Positions 22,352 to 33,751 of a stretch of DNA of 64,000 bases are shown one piece after another. The DNA comes from Cyathus striatus (Eukaryota; Basidiomycota; Agaricomycetes; Agaricales; Nidulariaceae). The stretch is taken from the NCBI GenBank assembly GCA_025738555.1, contig JAOVFP010000002.1:4650001-4714000 (forward strand). The letters are read 5' to 3'. The notes under the pieces were generated by a model, which saw nothing but the letters and a program-made list of their open reading frames with translations, did no database searches and had not been told where the DNA came from. Every line of letters begins with the position of its first letter. The stretch's first letter is position 1. The position numbers and the translations under genes were made by a program.

Positions 22352-23286
22352 ATGGATACTTCTCCAACAGCTTTGTTTGATTCTTACGAGCAAGACTTTC
22401 TGCAGTTCATACAGTCCATCGGAGAACGACTACAGGGTACCGATAAGGATGGCCAAGGTGCAGGTGCGTCCAGCTGTGAGGACTTCTTTGCTACACATAC
22501 TCATATCCAACAGAACAACGCAGAACAACATTAAGGAGAGTCGAAATGGAGCTGGACGAAGCAGACGAAATGGCAAGTTATGTTCCATTCTTCTTCTAAC
22601 TTCTGCACATGCCCCACGCAAACCTCTTACTGTTTCCTTTAGGTTTCCCAAATGGAAATAGAAATCCAAGGAATACCACAATCTGTTCGCGCTCAATATA
22701 CTACCCGCCTAAGGAATGCCAAATCCGAATTATCGAAACACAAAAAGTTAGCTACCGACGTCCGCTCGCAACTTACCCGTTCCGAACTTCTTTCGTCTTC
22801 TTCCCCCCAACCTTATGCTTCCGATGATCCTTATGGCCAGGGTGATCGAAGTCGCCTGCTAGCAGGAACATCAATACTGGAGGAAGGTAGCAAACGGCTA
22901 CAGGAGTCTCAAAGGATTGCGCTTGAGACGGAGGACCAGGGTGCAGAGATTCTCATGAATTTACGGGGTCAAAGGGAACAGATTGAAAACTCACAGAATA
23001 CTGTAAGTTTATATTCCACTATTAACTGTCACACATTTTTAATATGGGGTTGATAGCTTCAACGCGCTGATCTAGCAATAGACCGTGCATCCGGCACTCT
23101 CAAGAAGATGATTCGACGGTACGTTAGTTTTCCGCTTCATTTCATATTCAAGGTCATGTTCGCAGTAGATTTTTCTAATTCAACCTTACTTTCTGCAGAA
23201 TGTACCAGCAACGCGTGGTTACAGCTGCTATCATCATCGTCCTTGTTCTTCTTATCGGTATCATCGTATGGGAGAAATTTAATTAG
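22352..23286 (+). CDS. VTI1: Qb-SNARE Vti1
   Basis: Vti1 is a v-SNARE acting in Golgi-endosome-vacuole fusion with several partner SNAREs. Five exons: 22352-22463, 22514-22572, 22643-23002, 23057-23118 and 23199-23286. They give 226 residues. The N-terminal three-helix domain includes YEQDFLQFIQSI and RRVEMELDEADEMVSQMEIE. The SNARE motif runs through LEETEDQGAEI-type sequence (ALETEDQGAEILMNLRGQRE) with the Asp layer typical of Vti1 (here TEDQGAEIL). A single transmembrane anchor (VVTAAIIIVLVLLIGIIVW) ends at KFN. The second intron (22573-22642) starts GCAAGT rather than GT. The gene is divergent from EMC3 by 242 bp. Confidence 0.95.
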
Positions 23287-23631
23287 ACATGGAGCTTTAC
23301 TTGGTTGCACTTCTAGGTTGCATCATACTTTTTGATGCTTTGTATTTTTAATTGACGTTTTTATGGTTACATTATTACTTTTACGGTTGGAGTATATGGA
23401 ATGGATAATAAGCATGTCCTTCAAGGATATGTCATCATTACTTCATTGCTAACGCTGCATCTCTATCTCAGAGCAGTGTGTGAATGGGTCTAATTGATTA
23501 TGATTAGCCAAATGTTATACACGTAGCACCCAAAGATGGTAGCTGACCAAGAAAGAGTACGGAAGAACGGAATAGAGTAAAAGGAATATGTAAAAAGCAA
23601 AGGAGAAAAATCGTCCGGACAAGACCATAAT
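23287..23631. other. 3' region between VTI1 and the KCH1-like gene
   Basis: AT-rich convergent intergenic space; nothing else recognised. Confidence 0.5.
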
Positions 23632-25509
23632 CTATGTGGCGCGTGGATAATCACCGTACCCACCTCCACTTTCTTCGTCTCGCGGTCGTCCTCGAGATTC
23701 ATAAGGAGTAGATGTACTGGAATGAGGATCGTCATACGCCAACCCCACTGTTGAAGAAGAGCCTGCTGGTGAATGCCGTGTTGATAATGCGCCAGGAGGC
23801 GTCAAGCCAGCTCGACCCTGGTACACATCATGAGCGTCATAGCTCCCATTTTGATGCCCATAGGGCATATGCAACCCTGCCGAATCAGGTCGGTCTATAG
23901 GCTGCTGGGCAAACGGTGCAGCTGAAACGGCTAGATGTGCCGTGCTCTCATTATCATCATCGTACATGGGATGATGCGATGGAGGATACATAGGATCATC
24001 ATACCCAATACTAGCAGCAGATGAATTATAATGAGGATAACCGCCAGGAGTCTGATGAGCCAAGGAAGGATTGTAGGCAGGCATAGGAGGGTAGTCTAGA
24101 CCTTTGTCTGATTGATAATTATAATAATCTTGAGTATATGTGCTCGGTGCAGCAACACGAGTGTGCATGGATGACACGTCGTCGTCGTCGTCCAAGGAAA
24201 TATTGGGAAGAGTTGGCTGAGGTAATGGCTTTGCAACAAGTTCACCCTTTTTGTTCTTGAGGTGAGAAAAGTCACCCATAGCTTCCTTCTTGGCAAGTAT
24301 CGCATTGTCTGCAAGACGCTTTTTTTGTCGGCGCTTGATGACATCTCCGATACGCTTAAATGTCGATCAGTATATGATTTAAAACACGGACAGCCCGAGG
24401 CTACGTACCTTGTCAACCTTATGACAGCAGTATTCCTGTGGATCGTCAGTGAGGAAAAACTGTGTGGGAGAGTAAGTGAAACATACCTTAAGGTTACCTC
24501 TGATGTGCAAAAGTAAAGGAACGTAGCATATACCAGCAACGGTCAAAAGTAGCAACGAGCCAGCAAAAACGGCAACGGTGAAGAACGAGGTGATAGTAAG
24601 AGCAGAAGTAGACAAACTGTTCCCCTTAAAGTATTTACTAATATCGTACCAATCCCCATCATTAGTATGTTTGACAAGCCATACGGCGTACAAAGTCAGT
24701 GCATTAATAGTTTGACGAGGTCCGTCAGCGAGTAACAGCCGCTTCCAGCCTGGAGGTGGTCAGACAACGGTTTGATGGGGCAGAGAAAGGAATAACAGAC
24801 TTTTGAATACAAAGAAAACGAAGAAAGCAAAGTCATCGCTAAGCTTTGTGGAATTGCTGATGTGGTCGAAAAAGCAGAAATGATCATAGGAGCCTAGGAA
24901 AAGCATGCAGTTAGATCGACACGACATATGCTGGATGCTGGAAACATACGAAGGGAATAGTAATTGTTCGCCAGGACGTTTGTGAAGGCATAAGAAATGT
25001 CACGACTTGCGATGATTTTCTTTGCTTTGCGAGATTCATAAGCGAGCTAGAGATTTGATGAGAAACAGAGGAAAATAAATTGGACGGTGAGGGCGTATTT
25101 ACGAGAAGGAATGAGAAAATGATGCATCCGAAGAAGATCCATTTTCCGGTGTTAAAGGGAATGAAGACGCAGCCGTCAATACTGGCGCACTGTTTGAAGA
25201 TTTCGTTTGACCAGTTGTTAGTAGACAACATGGTAATCGCGGAGAAGATGTCGGAAATGTATACGAGGAAGGACTTGAGGACGATGACGTAGAGCCAGAG
25301 ATACCTGGAGAAGAATTAATATAGGAAGGCAACGGACGGGCAAATAAAGGCACTTCATGCGCATTAAAAAGCCGTTATCGGTGAACTCGCGAGCATCGAC
25401 AAAGTCGAACTACGACGAGTGGTGAGATAGAGACACGGCAGGGGACGAGTGTGGAAAGCACCTTGTGGTCTGGGACGATTTCGCGCTTCCATTTTGGACC
25501 GCTGCACAT
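23632..25509 (-). CDS. KCH1: KCH1/PRM6-like fungal potassium transporter
   Basis: This is a multi-pass membrane protein of the fungal Kch family, which promotes low-affinity potassium influx linked to calcium signalling during pheromone or ER stress. It starts at 25509 (MCSGPKWKREIVPDHKFDFVD). Membrane segments follow: YLWLYVIVLKSFLVYISDIF, GKWIFFGCIIFSFLLL, KRLLLADGPRQTINALTLYA, and FFTVAVFAGSLLLLTVAGI with CYVPLLLHIRGNLKEYCCHK. Then KRIGDVIKRRQKKR leads into a long soluble tail rich in Tyr, Pro and Ser (DYPPMPAYN, GGYGDYPRAT) that probably carries regulation. At least seven introns. It is divergent from DRG1 with a 318-bp shared promoter. The family call rests on the ordered membrane blocks and the CYVPLL..NLKEYCCHK signature. 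Confidence 0.85.
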
Positions 25510-25827
25510 GGTGAGGACAAAGGGTGTTGGGGGACGAAGCGGGGGAGTGTGGACGGCAGGCTCAAAGGTGGGGGAAGACGAGGCGAGCCAGTCGCATGAG
25601 CGAGAGAGAAAGAGCGGCTATAAAGGAGAGGAGGCTGCAGAGAGTAGCAGAGAGTAGCAGAGAGTGGAAAGAGCGGGGAGGGGGCTTGAATGAGGAGGAC
25701 GAGGGGATGGGGACGGGGACGGGGACGATGAAGAGACTGGGAGTAGGAGTGTTACATGTAGCGACTAGAGTGATACCGCCAACAATGCATTCGGCATCTC
25801 CCGAGCTATTCTTGCACCTGGACAACA
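25510..25827. promoter_or_regulatory. Shared divergent promoter of KCH1-like and DRG1
   Basis: 318 bp lie between two divergent start codons. The left half is purine-rich on the plus strand (GAGAGTAGCA repeated three times near 25635-25665; GGGGACGG repeated near 25708-25728). No TATA box stands out. Confidence 0.45.
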
Positions 25828-27737
25828 ATGACCACAATCCAAAAAATAAAGGTATCTGTCTCCCCGTCCCGTCTATTGTCCTCCTAGTCTAACTTATTAT
25901 CAGGAAATCGAAGATGAGATGGCACGTCTTCATTTCTCTCATTCTCCATTCTCTCATTTTAATTAACCCGAGTCCTACGCCTTTCTTAGGCCAAGAGTCA
26001 GTCTCTCCCACTTCTATCTTTCTCTTTCTCGTCCTCATCTCCTTCTTTCCTCTCAGCCCAGAAGAATAAGGCCACCAGCTATCATCTTGGCCAGCTCAAA
26101 GCAAAACTTGCAAAGCTCCGCCGCGAGCTCATCAACCCCACTAGCGGTGGTGGGGGCGGTGGAGCTGGTATCGGCTTCGATGTCGCCAGGTTTGCATTAT
26201 CTTCTCCCATCATATATTCCGCCCCTCATTTGCGTCTCCGCCTCTCCTTCGTAGAACCGGTATAGCTTCCGTTGGTTTCGTCGGATTCCCATCTGTTGGC
26301 AAGGCAAATTACTCCCCCCAGCTCCGCTTTCGCATTTTACTAACCTTCCCTTCAGTCCACCCTCATGTCCAAGCTTACCGGAACCCATTCCGAGACTTCC
26401 GAAATCGACTTCACCACCCTTACAACTGTACCTGGTACCGTCAAAGTTCATGGTGCACCTATTCAAATTCTCGATCTCCGTACGTCGTATTGTTTATCTT
26501 CAATGCCATCAAAGTTCATCTCTCTTCCAGCTGGTATCATCGAAGGTGCCAATGATGGTCGTGGGCGCGGTCGTCAAGGTTTGCCGGTCTCTCTCATTCT
26601 TCTCCTATGGTGCCTTACTTGCTGCGTCTTGATTGACAGTCATTGCCGGTATGAACGCTTCCTCAAGCTCCGCAAATTGTCAAGCTAAACTCTTCCGGTC
26701 GCAGTCGCTAGGACATGCAACCTCATTTTCATTGTACTGGATGTTCTCAAGCCTCTCGGTGACAAGAAAATTATCGAATCTGAACTCGAAGGTTTTGGCA
26801 TTAGGCTAAACAAAAGGCCTCCAGCCGTCCTTGTTCGCAAAAAGGAAAAGGGCGGTATTGCCATCACCAACACTGTTCCACTCACCAATATTGATCATGA
26901 TGAAATCAAGGCTATCCTCAGTGAATACAAGATTAACAATGCTGATGTGGCTATCCGAGAACCCAATGCTACCGCAGATGACCTAGTCGATGTCATTGAA
27001 GGCAATCGGTATGTACATCTATACTAAGTTAAATTGACAATAAGCAATTACATGTCTCGGCAGAGTATATATTCCCGCCATCTATGTAAGTTGAGGGACA
27101 TTTGCCGTGGTCATATTGCTGATTAAATATCCTTACAGGTGTTGAACAAGGTAGATTGCAGGTTTGTTCTGCCGCGTGTCGTTCCTCATCTTACATGACA
27201 TTTCTTCAGATTGATGCCATTTCAATAGAGGAACTTGATCTCCTGTCCGTGTCATGCCTCTTCACATATTTGACTCTATTAACTTACCACCACCCCGTAG
27301 CTACAAAATTCCAAATTCTGTTCCGATATCATCCCGTGATTGGCTCAATATTGATGAATTAATCGACACAATGTGGCGTACCCTCAATCTTGTCCGTGTC
27401 TATACGAAACCGCGGGGCTTAGCTCCTGACTACTCATCTCCTGTGGTTCTCCGTCGAGGGAAGTGCACTGTTGAAGATTTCTGTAATGCTATTCACAAGG
27501 AAATTGCTAAGCAAATGAAATAGTATGCCAATTATGTCTATGACCTTCTCCATCTTTTCTAAATTGTATTCCAGTGCCGTTGTCTGGGGAGCTAGTGCAA
27601 AGCATGCACGGGGACAAAAAGTTGGTCTTGATCACGCCTTAGAAGACGAGGATGGTAAGTCGTATCGTACACCTTCATGATGATTTTGCATAACGTTTTC
27701 TTCCGTTACCTCAGTTGTCCACATTTCCAAGAAGTAA
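25828..27737 (+). CDS. RBG1: Developmentally regulated GTP-binding protein 1 (Rbg1)
   Basis: This is an Obg-HflX superfamily GTPase of the DRG1 class, which works on translating ribosomes with its partner Tma46/DFRP1. It starts MTTIQKIK at 25828 and continues [20 protein letters not shown]. The nucleotide-binding motifs are visible: G1 GFPSVGKSTL, G2 in [11 protein letters not shown]3 [18 protein letters not shown], and G4 NKVD. The DRG insert and helical part come next, then the TGS domain ([63 protein letters not shown]). The protein ends SKK at 27737. Roughly eight or nine introns, some of about 40-50 nt. About 366 residues are expected, as in other DRG1 proteins. Convergent with ALG8, 100 bp apart. 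Confidence 0.96.
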
Positions 27738-27837
27738 CTAGTCAACCAAACCGACCTATCCTGTCCTTATTTTCGGAAATTATTAATTGTAGCATTATTG
27801 TATTCCCATGGAATGTATTCCAAAAATTTCCACGCAA

Positions 27838-30171
27838 TTATCCTATGTTACTTAATTGCCCTTGATACGTTGTCTCTTCATTGAGATAGATGTAACCAAG
27901 TCTAAGGAATGACCACAACACTCCAATGGCACAATATACGCTAGTAGCCATCAGGGGCAGGAACTCTAGCATGCCGATTCCTATGCTCCCAATTTGGTGC
28001 GAGCGGTTCATTCCGAGACAGGCTTCATCTGAAGAAATGCATGGCTCGACTTCTGGTATCATTTGGTTCCTCGATTGACTGATTGCTGGGAATAAGCTGA
28101 CAAATAGCAACAGCAAAGGGAATCCAGCCAAGTAAATCTTTTCCATTACGTCCAGGATTACATAGGAAAACGACCTGGGGAACCTGTCAAATACGTTAGC
28201 GACAACGGAAGTTTATGCGTGGGGGGTAGCTACTCATAAACACGCCGACTGAGAGGAAGGTACACAAGGAGCATCCATAATACGGAATAAACCACTTTCA
28301 CAATCGACTCTGCAGTTCTATCCTTTAGCAAGAAAGCTAGCAACAAAAGCCGTTACCCGTACCTGCAGGTGTAAATATCAAGGGGAAGAGTGAGAATACT
28401 CCTGCTATATTTGCAATCGTGAACGTCCGGAAATACGCTTGTCTTTCCGCCGCAAGGAGACTGCTCTATAATTGTCACTACTAATGTCCATTATCAGAGA
28501 CAGCATGTCCGTACCTTAGGGGAATCAAGAAGAGTAAGACAGCCTTTTCGTGAACATGCCATCCAAATAAGAAGGATGTCCATCCACAAAGAGTCAATGC
28601 CGTGATGAATGATTTATATGTCGGCGAGCGCCAAAGTTTGATCAACCATATCTGTAATTACAATCAACGTCAAGGCGGTAGCGGAGGAAAGTAGATCTTA
28701 CTGATTGACAGGCAATGGTAGCTATAAACGTATGAATGGGTTTGATGTCTGGAATGACAGCAAAGACGGTGTCCCCGACAAGACCTCTAGAAGTTGAGGC
28801 AATGCCTTCTGTGTTCAGTTGGATGTTTACTCCTGTGTACTTGATATCTTAAAAGAAATGTAAATGCGAATAGCAAGACATACTTCAAACAACTTACATA
28901 CATTTGAGGAGAATGCGATCCATCGCAGTTAGTAATGCCCAAAAAGTGGGAGCCCAATATGCATGGTTAAGCCCACGAGTAAAGGGGAAAAGGCGCGATA
29001 GAACTTGTGGAATTTGCCCCATCAGAATAAAAGGCCCAAAGGATGCAACAAAAACAGCTATTACTGCGTTGGCGAGCGACACAAAATTCTTGGTTTGGAT
29101 TTCGTACGTCGGCGACAAACAGAATGACCTGAGTAGGTAAATGAAATAGGCGGGCTATATGGATCCGTTTATTAAGTTGTTGAAGAAAGTAGACGAATAA
29201 ATACAAACCGCCAAATATATATAAATGTGTTTGAAGTTCAAGAGTATGGCAAACAGCATACCGCTGGCTAATTTATTCCCCTACGATAGATTCAAGCACC
29301 GTTAAGGGTCAGTTGTATACACGAACTTACATTTCTTGCCATTAGAATCGACCAAAGAAGAATTCCGAACATGAAGCCATTGTATTGAAAGTGAATGTGG
29401 TCTACGATGAAGAAGCCTGGATGCAGAAAAATCGAAGCTGATATAATTCTTTGGGTAGACGGATCTACAGACCCTCGAATAAATCTATGAATCAATCCAG
29501 GTAAATAAGAGTCTAGAATTTCACTGAAAGATGTTACCTGATAAGCGCCAAACCAAGTACGAGTTCAGTTAGAATAACTGTGCTACGCTGATATGCGACC
29601 ACGCTCCAAGAATTATAGTTTAAGTTGTTCAGCTGCACAATCTTCGGATCGATAAATGACGCTGGTATCGAGAGAAGCTTTTCGAAATATGCAAAGAATG
29701 GAGGATAGTCCAGAGCTATGAGTGGTCAATCCAGTATCAACTCCTAAGTTACAGCAACATACTCCATTCAGAGGTCGTCTGCATCCTCATCAATATTGCG
29801 AGCAGATGAATAGTTAGACTGCCAAGCTCACATCATAATACCACTTAGATATCGGAAGAGTATATGTAATTGCAAGCCAGTTCCTATGAACTTCGAAGTC
29901 TGTCGAACGACTATACAACAAATATTTCGTCAAAATCTAAAATCAAGTACATGACATAGATGATAGATGCAAACGACACGTACTACGAAGGATAGAACAT
30001 AATTTTCAAAGCTGTAGATGCAAGAAGTATGTCCCAATCTGCCGCGGAGACATCCAGGGAAAGCCTGTCTCGTCGAGATGGCGCTGCTTCATATCCTCCT
30101 CCGTCTTCAGTTTGAGTACCTTGGGGATCGACCTTGACGCTAGTAATATCTGTTTGCTGTAAATTATCCAT
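27838..30171 (-). CDS. ALG8: Dol-P-Glc:Glc1Man9GlcNAc2-PP-Dol alpha-1,3-glucosyltransferase
   Basis: ALG8 adds the second glucose to the lipid-linked N-glycan precursor in the ER lumen (ALG6/ALG8 family, GT57). The start at 30171 gives [15 protein letters not shown], followed by a cytosolic stretch. Then [17 protein letters not shown] and [17 protein letters not shown] contain the luminal Asp/Glu region of the family. The loop [20 protein letters not shown] has DHIHFQYN, the ALG8 form (ALG6 has DHGHFQYN). Many hydrophobic segments follow, and [20 protein letters not shown] is another family signature. It is cut by many introns, with the stop at 27838. The last exon is hydrophobic and ends LSNIG. 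Confidence 0.93.
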
Positions 30172-30812
30172 GATATTGCCTTTTGCTAACAAACTTATAG
30201 CGATTTGTGTGGTTATATACGAAGATAGTAACTCATTCGCTGGAATGCCTGATATGAAATGAAGTTCAAGATGTGTTGTTGAATTGTAATTTAAAACTGC
30301 AACATGCTGGAGGCGCGACCGAGGTCACGTGTACATGCAAGCTCTCCTCTATGTATTGTAACATTGAACAAATGCTCTTTGCTCTGCTTACAGTTACTAC
30401 TACATTTCAACCGCCCAATTCACAGCCTTGTCACAGCTTCTTCTGATTTCATTTATCAGCTACTATTTAATAAACCCTAAGGCTGGCTGTCGCCGGCATA
30501 GCCCACTGCACATTTTCCCTTGACACGTATCGAGGGCAAGCAGAAAACAGGGGGGACTAAGAACGAGCGAAACAAACATTATTAAATTTCTGTAAGAAAG
30601 TAGCAGTACAAGATTGGGAATACATAAAAGTAAGTGAGGGTTTAAATCTTTTTATAAGGAGACAAAGTACATAAGAGGTAGAAAAAGAAAGAGGTAAAAT
30701 TCAATAACGCGCTAAAGTCCGTAAGAGATGATGATAGATAGCGTCGAAAATACAAAGAGTACAAAGGGAAGAAAGAGACGACAATAGTGCGGAGTGTATA
30801 TGTTAGCGACAC
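30172..30812. other. Intergenic: ALG8 upstream region and 3' side of small gene
   Basis: No coding frame recognised. It includes a single TAAACCCTAA word near 30472 that is not repeated, so it is not telomeric. Confidence 0.45.
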
Positions 30813-31240
30813 TTACTTTTCTTCAAGGGAGAACAAAGAGGTGGCGGATGTGGAGGTATAGCAGAAAGTGGAGGAACCAGATGGAGAGGCAGGGGAAGGG
30901 AAAGGGGCAGTAAACTTTCCAAGGGACACTTGCAGTTGCAAGAAGTCTAAGAACTCACTGTGCAACTCCATCAGAGTGTTACCAGGAAAGTAAGGCTGAA
31001 CAAGAAATTTTGTTGGCGAGAGAGACCTTCGGCATCCATCGTTACTTATAACGACCCAGCTGAACACCCCCAACAAGACTCGGAATGCACACAGAGATTT
31101 AGGGAATATGTAACCAGCCCTGTTGTCGTTGTAACAGTAATTTCAGCAGTATGAATACCAGTTTCCGAAAAAAATCCTGAGGCTGTGGTAGTTGATAGAG
31201 ACATCAAAGCCTCAACCACTACATCATTAAGAACAGACAT
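30813..31240 (-). CDS. Small hypothetical protein, one intron
   Basis: Not recognised. It would start at 31240 (MSVLNDVVVEALMSLSTTTA) and read to about 31100 (TVTTTTGLVTYSLNL). A GT..AG intron near 31030-31095 is needed to reach the second frame (SLSPTKFLVQPYFPGNTLMEL, DFLQLQVSLGKF), which stops at 30813. That gives about 115-125 residues with a Ser/Thr/Pro-rich tail and no membrane segment. Its divergence from VMA21 (346 bp) and start context make a real gene plausible, but the exon joints are uncertain. Confidence 0.45.
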
Positions 31241-31586
31241 CGTTGCAATTGATGGAGGGTAAAGTAGGAATCGGGGAGGAAGGAAGAAAACAAGAGGTAG
31301 ATAAAAAGTTAGAGTCGACGCATAATAAGGAAATCGCAAAAGGACGGACAAAGGTGCACGTGCATTGGCTGGGCAGTCGAGACAAAGGGGGGTAACAATT
31401 AGTAATCACTACGTCACCTCGTTTTTATGAAAATCCCCGCCAAAAAAATTTCAATTTAGCCCCCCAAAACCCAACTACCTAAAGGTAGTGGGAATCTGAC
31501 TGTCTTTACTTCGCGTCAACGTCCAGCTGTACCCTCTGCCGACTGTAAGAAATACCATTTGCATACCGCAGCGCCATTGCCTAGTT
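31241..31586. promoter_or_regulatory. Divergent promoter between small gene and VMA21
   Basis: A 346-bp space between two start codons. It includes an A/T-rich CCAAAAAAATTTC stretch near 31440. No defined element recognised. Confidence 0.4.
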
Positions 31587-31977
31587 ATGAGCGAACAGAC
31601 TGTTGTTGGAGTGACGTCAAAGAGTGCAGCTGCAACGTTGGTTCTATTCATGCACTTCAGAGAACGAACTAATTTGGAATTCAAGCGGCCGAGTACTTGT
31701 CAAGCTCGTCGTATTCAGTCTCTCCCTTGGAATTCTCCCCCTGACTTCGTATTATGCTTCGCAAAAATACATATGGAACGGCAAGTGCTAAACATTTACT
31801 CCCAAATGACGTGTATCTTAGCTAGTATGAGCAGGAAATTCGACTTTTGCAGCAATCACTGCCGTGGTGGCAGCAAATATCGTTCTTGTAGCATATATCA
31901 TAACATCGCTCCTGGAAGATAGGCAAGTTAGTTCCAAACCCCTTGGAAACAAAGACGAATCGAAAAAGAATAAATAA
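31587..31977 (+). CDS. VMA21: V-ATPase assembly factor Vma21
   Basis: Vma21 is a small ER membrane chaperone for assembly of the V0 sector of the vacuolar H+-ATPase. Three exons: 31587-31640, 31705-31780 and 31835-31977. They give 90 residues, a normal length. Two membrane hairpin segments are visible: LVVFSLSLGILPLTSYYASQ and FAAITAVVAANIVLVAYIIT, followed by SLLEDRQ. The C-terminal KKNK is a dilysine ER-retrieval signal, diagnostic for the family. The second intron (31781-31834) begins GCAAGT and ends CAG, a GC-AG intron. A long single-exon frame over the same DNA (to 31922) is a shadow. Confidence 0.93.
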
Positions 31978-32326
31978 ACACCATGTCTTTGTATTGCACA
32001 TCGAGCGAAGACGGCAATGCACCTTGGCACTCCAATTACTTAGCGGCGCAAATTATGGCTAACAGATATAAACCTTTTTTTAAGAAAAGGGTGTATATAC
32101 ATAAATTTAATATTACTACATGATGGCCCTAGGGCTGTTGCGCACATTTGGAATAAGTATAATACAAATATATAAATTGCACGGAGAAACCGTCAGCTAG
32201 TTGTCTCACAACAATTAAAAAGCATATCCCCATTGCACACGAGGGTCGGAAGTGGCTGAAGTCCTTAGAGGTGACTGAAGCATTGCAAATAGTTAGTTAT
32301 AGTTATATTGGACAAGCTAAGTGGTA
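31978..32326. other. 3' region between VMA21 and the Pro/Ser-rich gene
   Basis: AT-rich convergent space with no recognised feature. Confidence 0.5.
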
Positions 32327-33751
32327 TCAGCTTACAGGCTCATGTGGCTTTTTCCTATCTGATCGAGTGTCCGAACGCGAATCTGTCCTTTTCCTGGCTT
32401 TGATTGGATCAGAAAAAGGCTCGGAGATAGGCTCACTACACGTGAACCTATGAGTGGCACTAACACCATTATTTTCGCTACGCAAATGTGATGTAGACTT
32501 TATAATCCGCAAAGGACGTGTACCCTGAAAACTGTTAACAGGCCCCGGTGAAGTATTGGGAAGAGCAGGAAGAGGGCTTGTTGGAGGACTGAAAAGTGGT
32601 GGGGGTATAACTCCTGGGGGTCGACCCGTGAGATGTTTGGATGGTGTTTGAATCGAAGGTCGGCTCGGAGTCTGTTGACGGGGAGTCGCCGGAGTTGCGG
32701 GAGGAGTAGAATCGCAAGAGCTAAAGCAGGGAGATGGGGGAAGTGGAGCGATGGTGGGAGTGGGTCGCAGGATAAGAGGTTGGGGAACCTTCTTCCGTAC
32801 CACTAATGGAGGAGGAGATGGGAATAATGAAATAGGGTCATCACTATCAATGAGGTTGCATAAAGGTACTGAATGAATGCTTATTGGGGGCTGCACAGAT
32901 TGAGCTTCTAAGAAGGGAAGATGCGGGGAGGATCCTGTATTGCGGTAAAGCTTTGATGTTCTTGATGATGGATCTAATATGGCCTGCAGTGTTGGAGATC
33001 CATTTAAACGGAGTGGATACGAATGTTTGCACAATGCTATATTCTTAGAGCATTCGCATTCGCGTCCATTTTCGCCATCGATACAATGCGTAACAGCGAT
33101 ATGTGGGTTCGAAGGTTGATAACTCTCCTGGGTCGATAGTGAGAGTGGTGAGGGGGAAGAATCAGAGGGGACGACAAATTTTACTCGGGCAGGAAATCGA
33201 GTTGTGGCTGGCGAGCTATGAGAGGTTGTTTCACAAACCTTGTATGAAGAAGGATAAACTTTAATTTTGGGTGGCCGACGCGCTCGACGAAGTGATGAAG
33301 TAGAATATGCAGGGACTTCCGTTTCGACGGTTAACGGAAGAGAAAGCCCAGGAGGTCCATGTATGACATTACATGGCGGACCATGATGCAGATTTGAAGG
33401 CCCCGCGTATCTGGGCGCAATGGAACCACTAATAGGCGACAAGCCGCCGTGTTGGGAAGGATGGTAACCTGTGGAACTCTGTTGTTTGTCCTTGGTCGGT
33501 ATGGACTGAAACTTCGAAGCTTGCAAGGGGTCTTTTAGCCATACATCTAGTCCTTCATGCAGTGAAGGAGGTTCAACTGCAAACGCGAGAACTGGCGTTT
33601 CAGAGACGCAATCGTTAATTGCAGAAGCTTGACCTTGGGAAGTGGAGGGCAGAGACGACAAATCTCGACCCTTCTGTATTTCATGTTTATGGTCGGTATC
33701 CTTGTTGTCACGTCTCCACAATGCGTTGCGGAAAAATGAAACAGATTTCAT
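32327..33751 (-). CDS. Hypothetical Pro/Ser-rich protein, single exon
   Basis: Not recognised. The first ATG in frame is at 33751 (MKSVSFFRNALWRRDNKD); a longer reading would need a GTG at 33811 next to a splice-like CCAG, so an upstream non-coding exon is likely. About 474 residues, with no intron visible. The sequence is low in order: Pro/Ser/Thr-rich blocks (PPSPCFSSCDSTPPATPATP), basic patches (SSLRRARRPPKIKVY) and one Cys cluster in the middle (GENGRECECSKNIALCKHSY). No domain seen. It may be a regulatory or scaffold protein; function unknown. Confidence 0.6.
   Translation of the reverse strand: MKSVSFFRNALWRRDNKDTDHKHEIQKGRDLSSLPSTSQGQASAINDCVSETPVLAFAVEPPSLHEGLDVWLKDPLQASKFQSIPTKDKQQSSTGYHPSQHGGLSPISGSIAPRYAGPSNLHHGPPCNVIHGPPGLSLPLTVETEVPAYSTSSLRRARRPPKIKVYPSSYKVCETTSHSSPATTRFPARVKFVVPSDSSPSPLSLSTQESYQPSNPHIAVTHCIDGENGRECECSKNIALCKHSYPLRLNGSPTLQAILDPSSRTSKLYRNTGSSPHLPFLEAQSVQPPISIHSVPLCNLIDSDDPISLFPSPPPLVVRKKVPQPLILRPTPTIAPLPPSPCFSSCDSTPPATPATPRQQTPSRPSIQTPSKHLTGRPPGVIPPPLFSPPTSPLPALPNTSPGPVNSFQGTRPLRIIKSTSHLRSENNGVSATHRFTCSEPISEPFSDPIKARKRTDSRSDTRSDRKKPHEPVS

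Noticed and set aside
30472..30481. Telomere-like TAAACCCTAA
   Set aside because: Only one copy, no array; surrounding sequence is ordinary intergenic DNA.
31587..31922. Single-exon 111-residue protein with C-terminal Cys residues
   Set aside because: It is a shadow of VMA21; splicing gives the correct membrane protein with a KKNK end.
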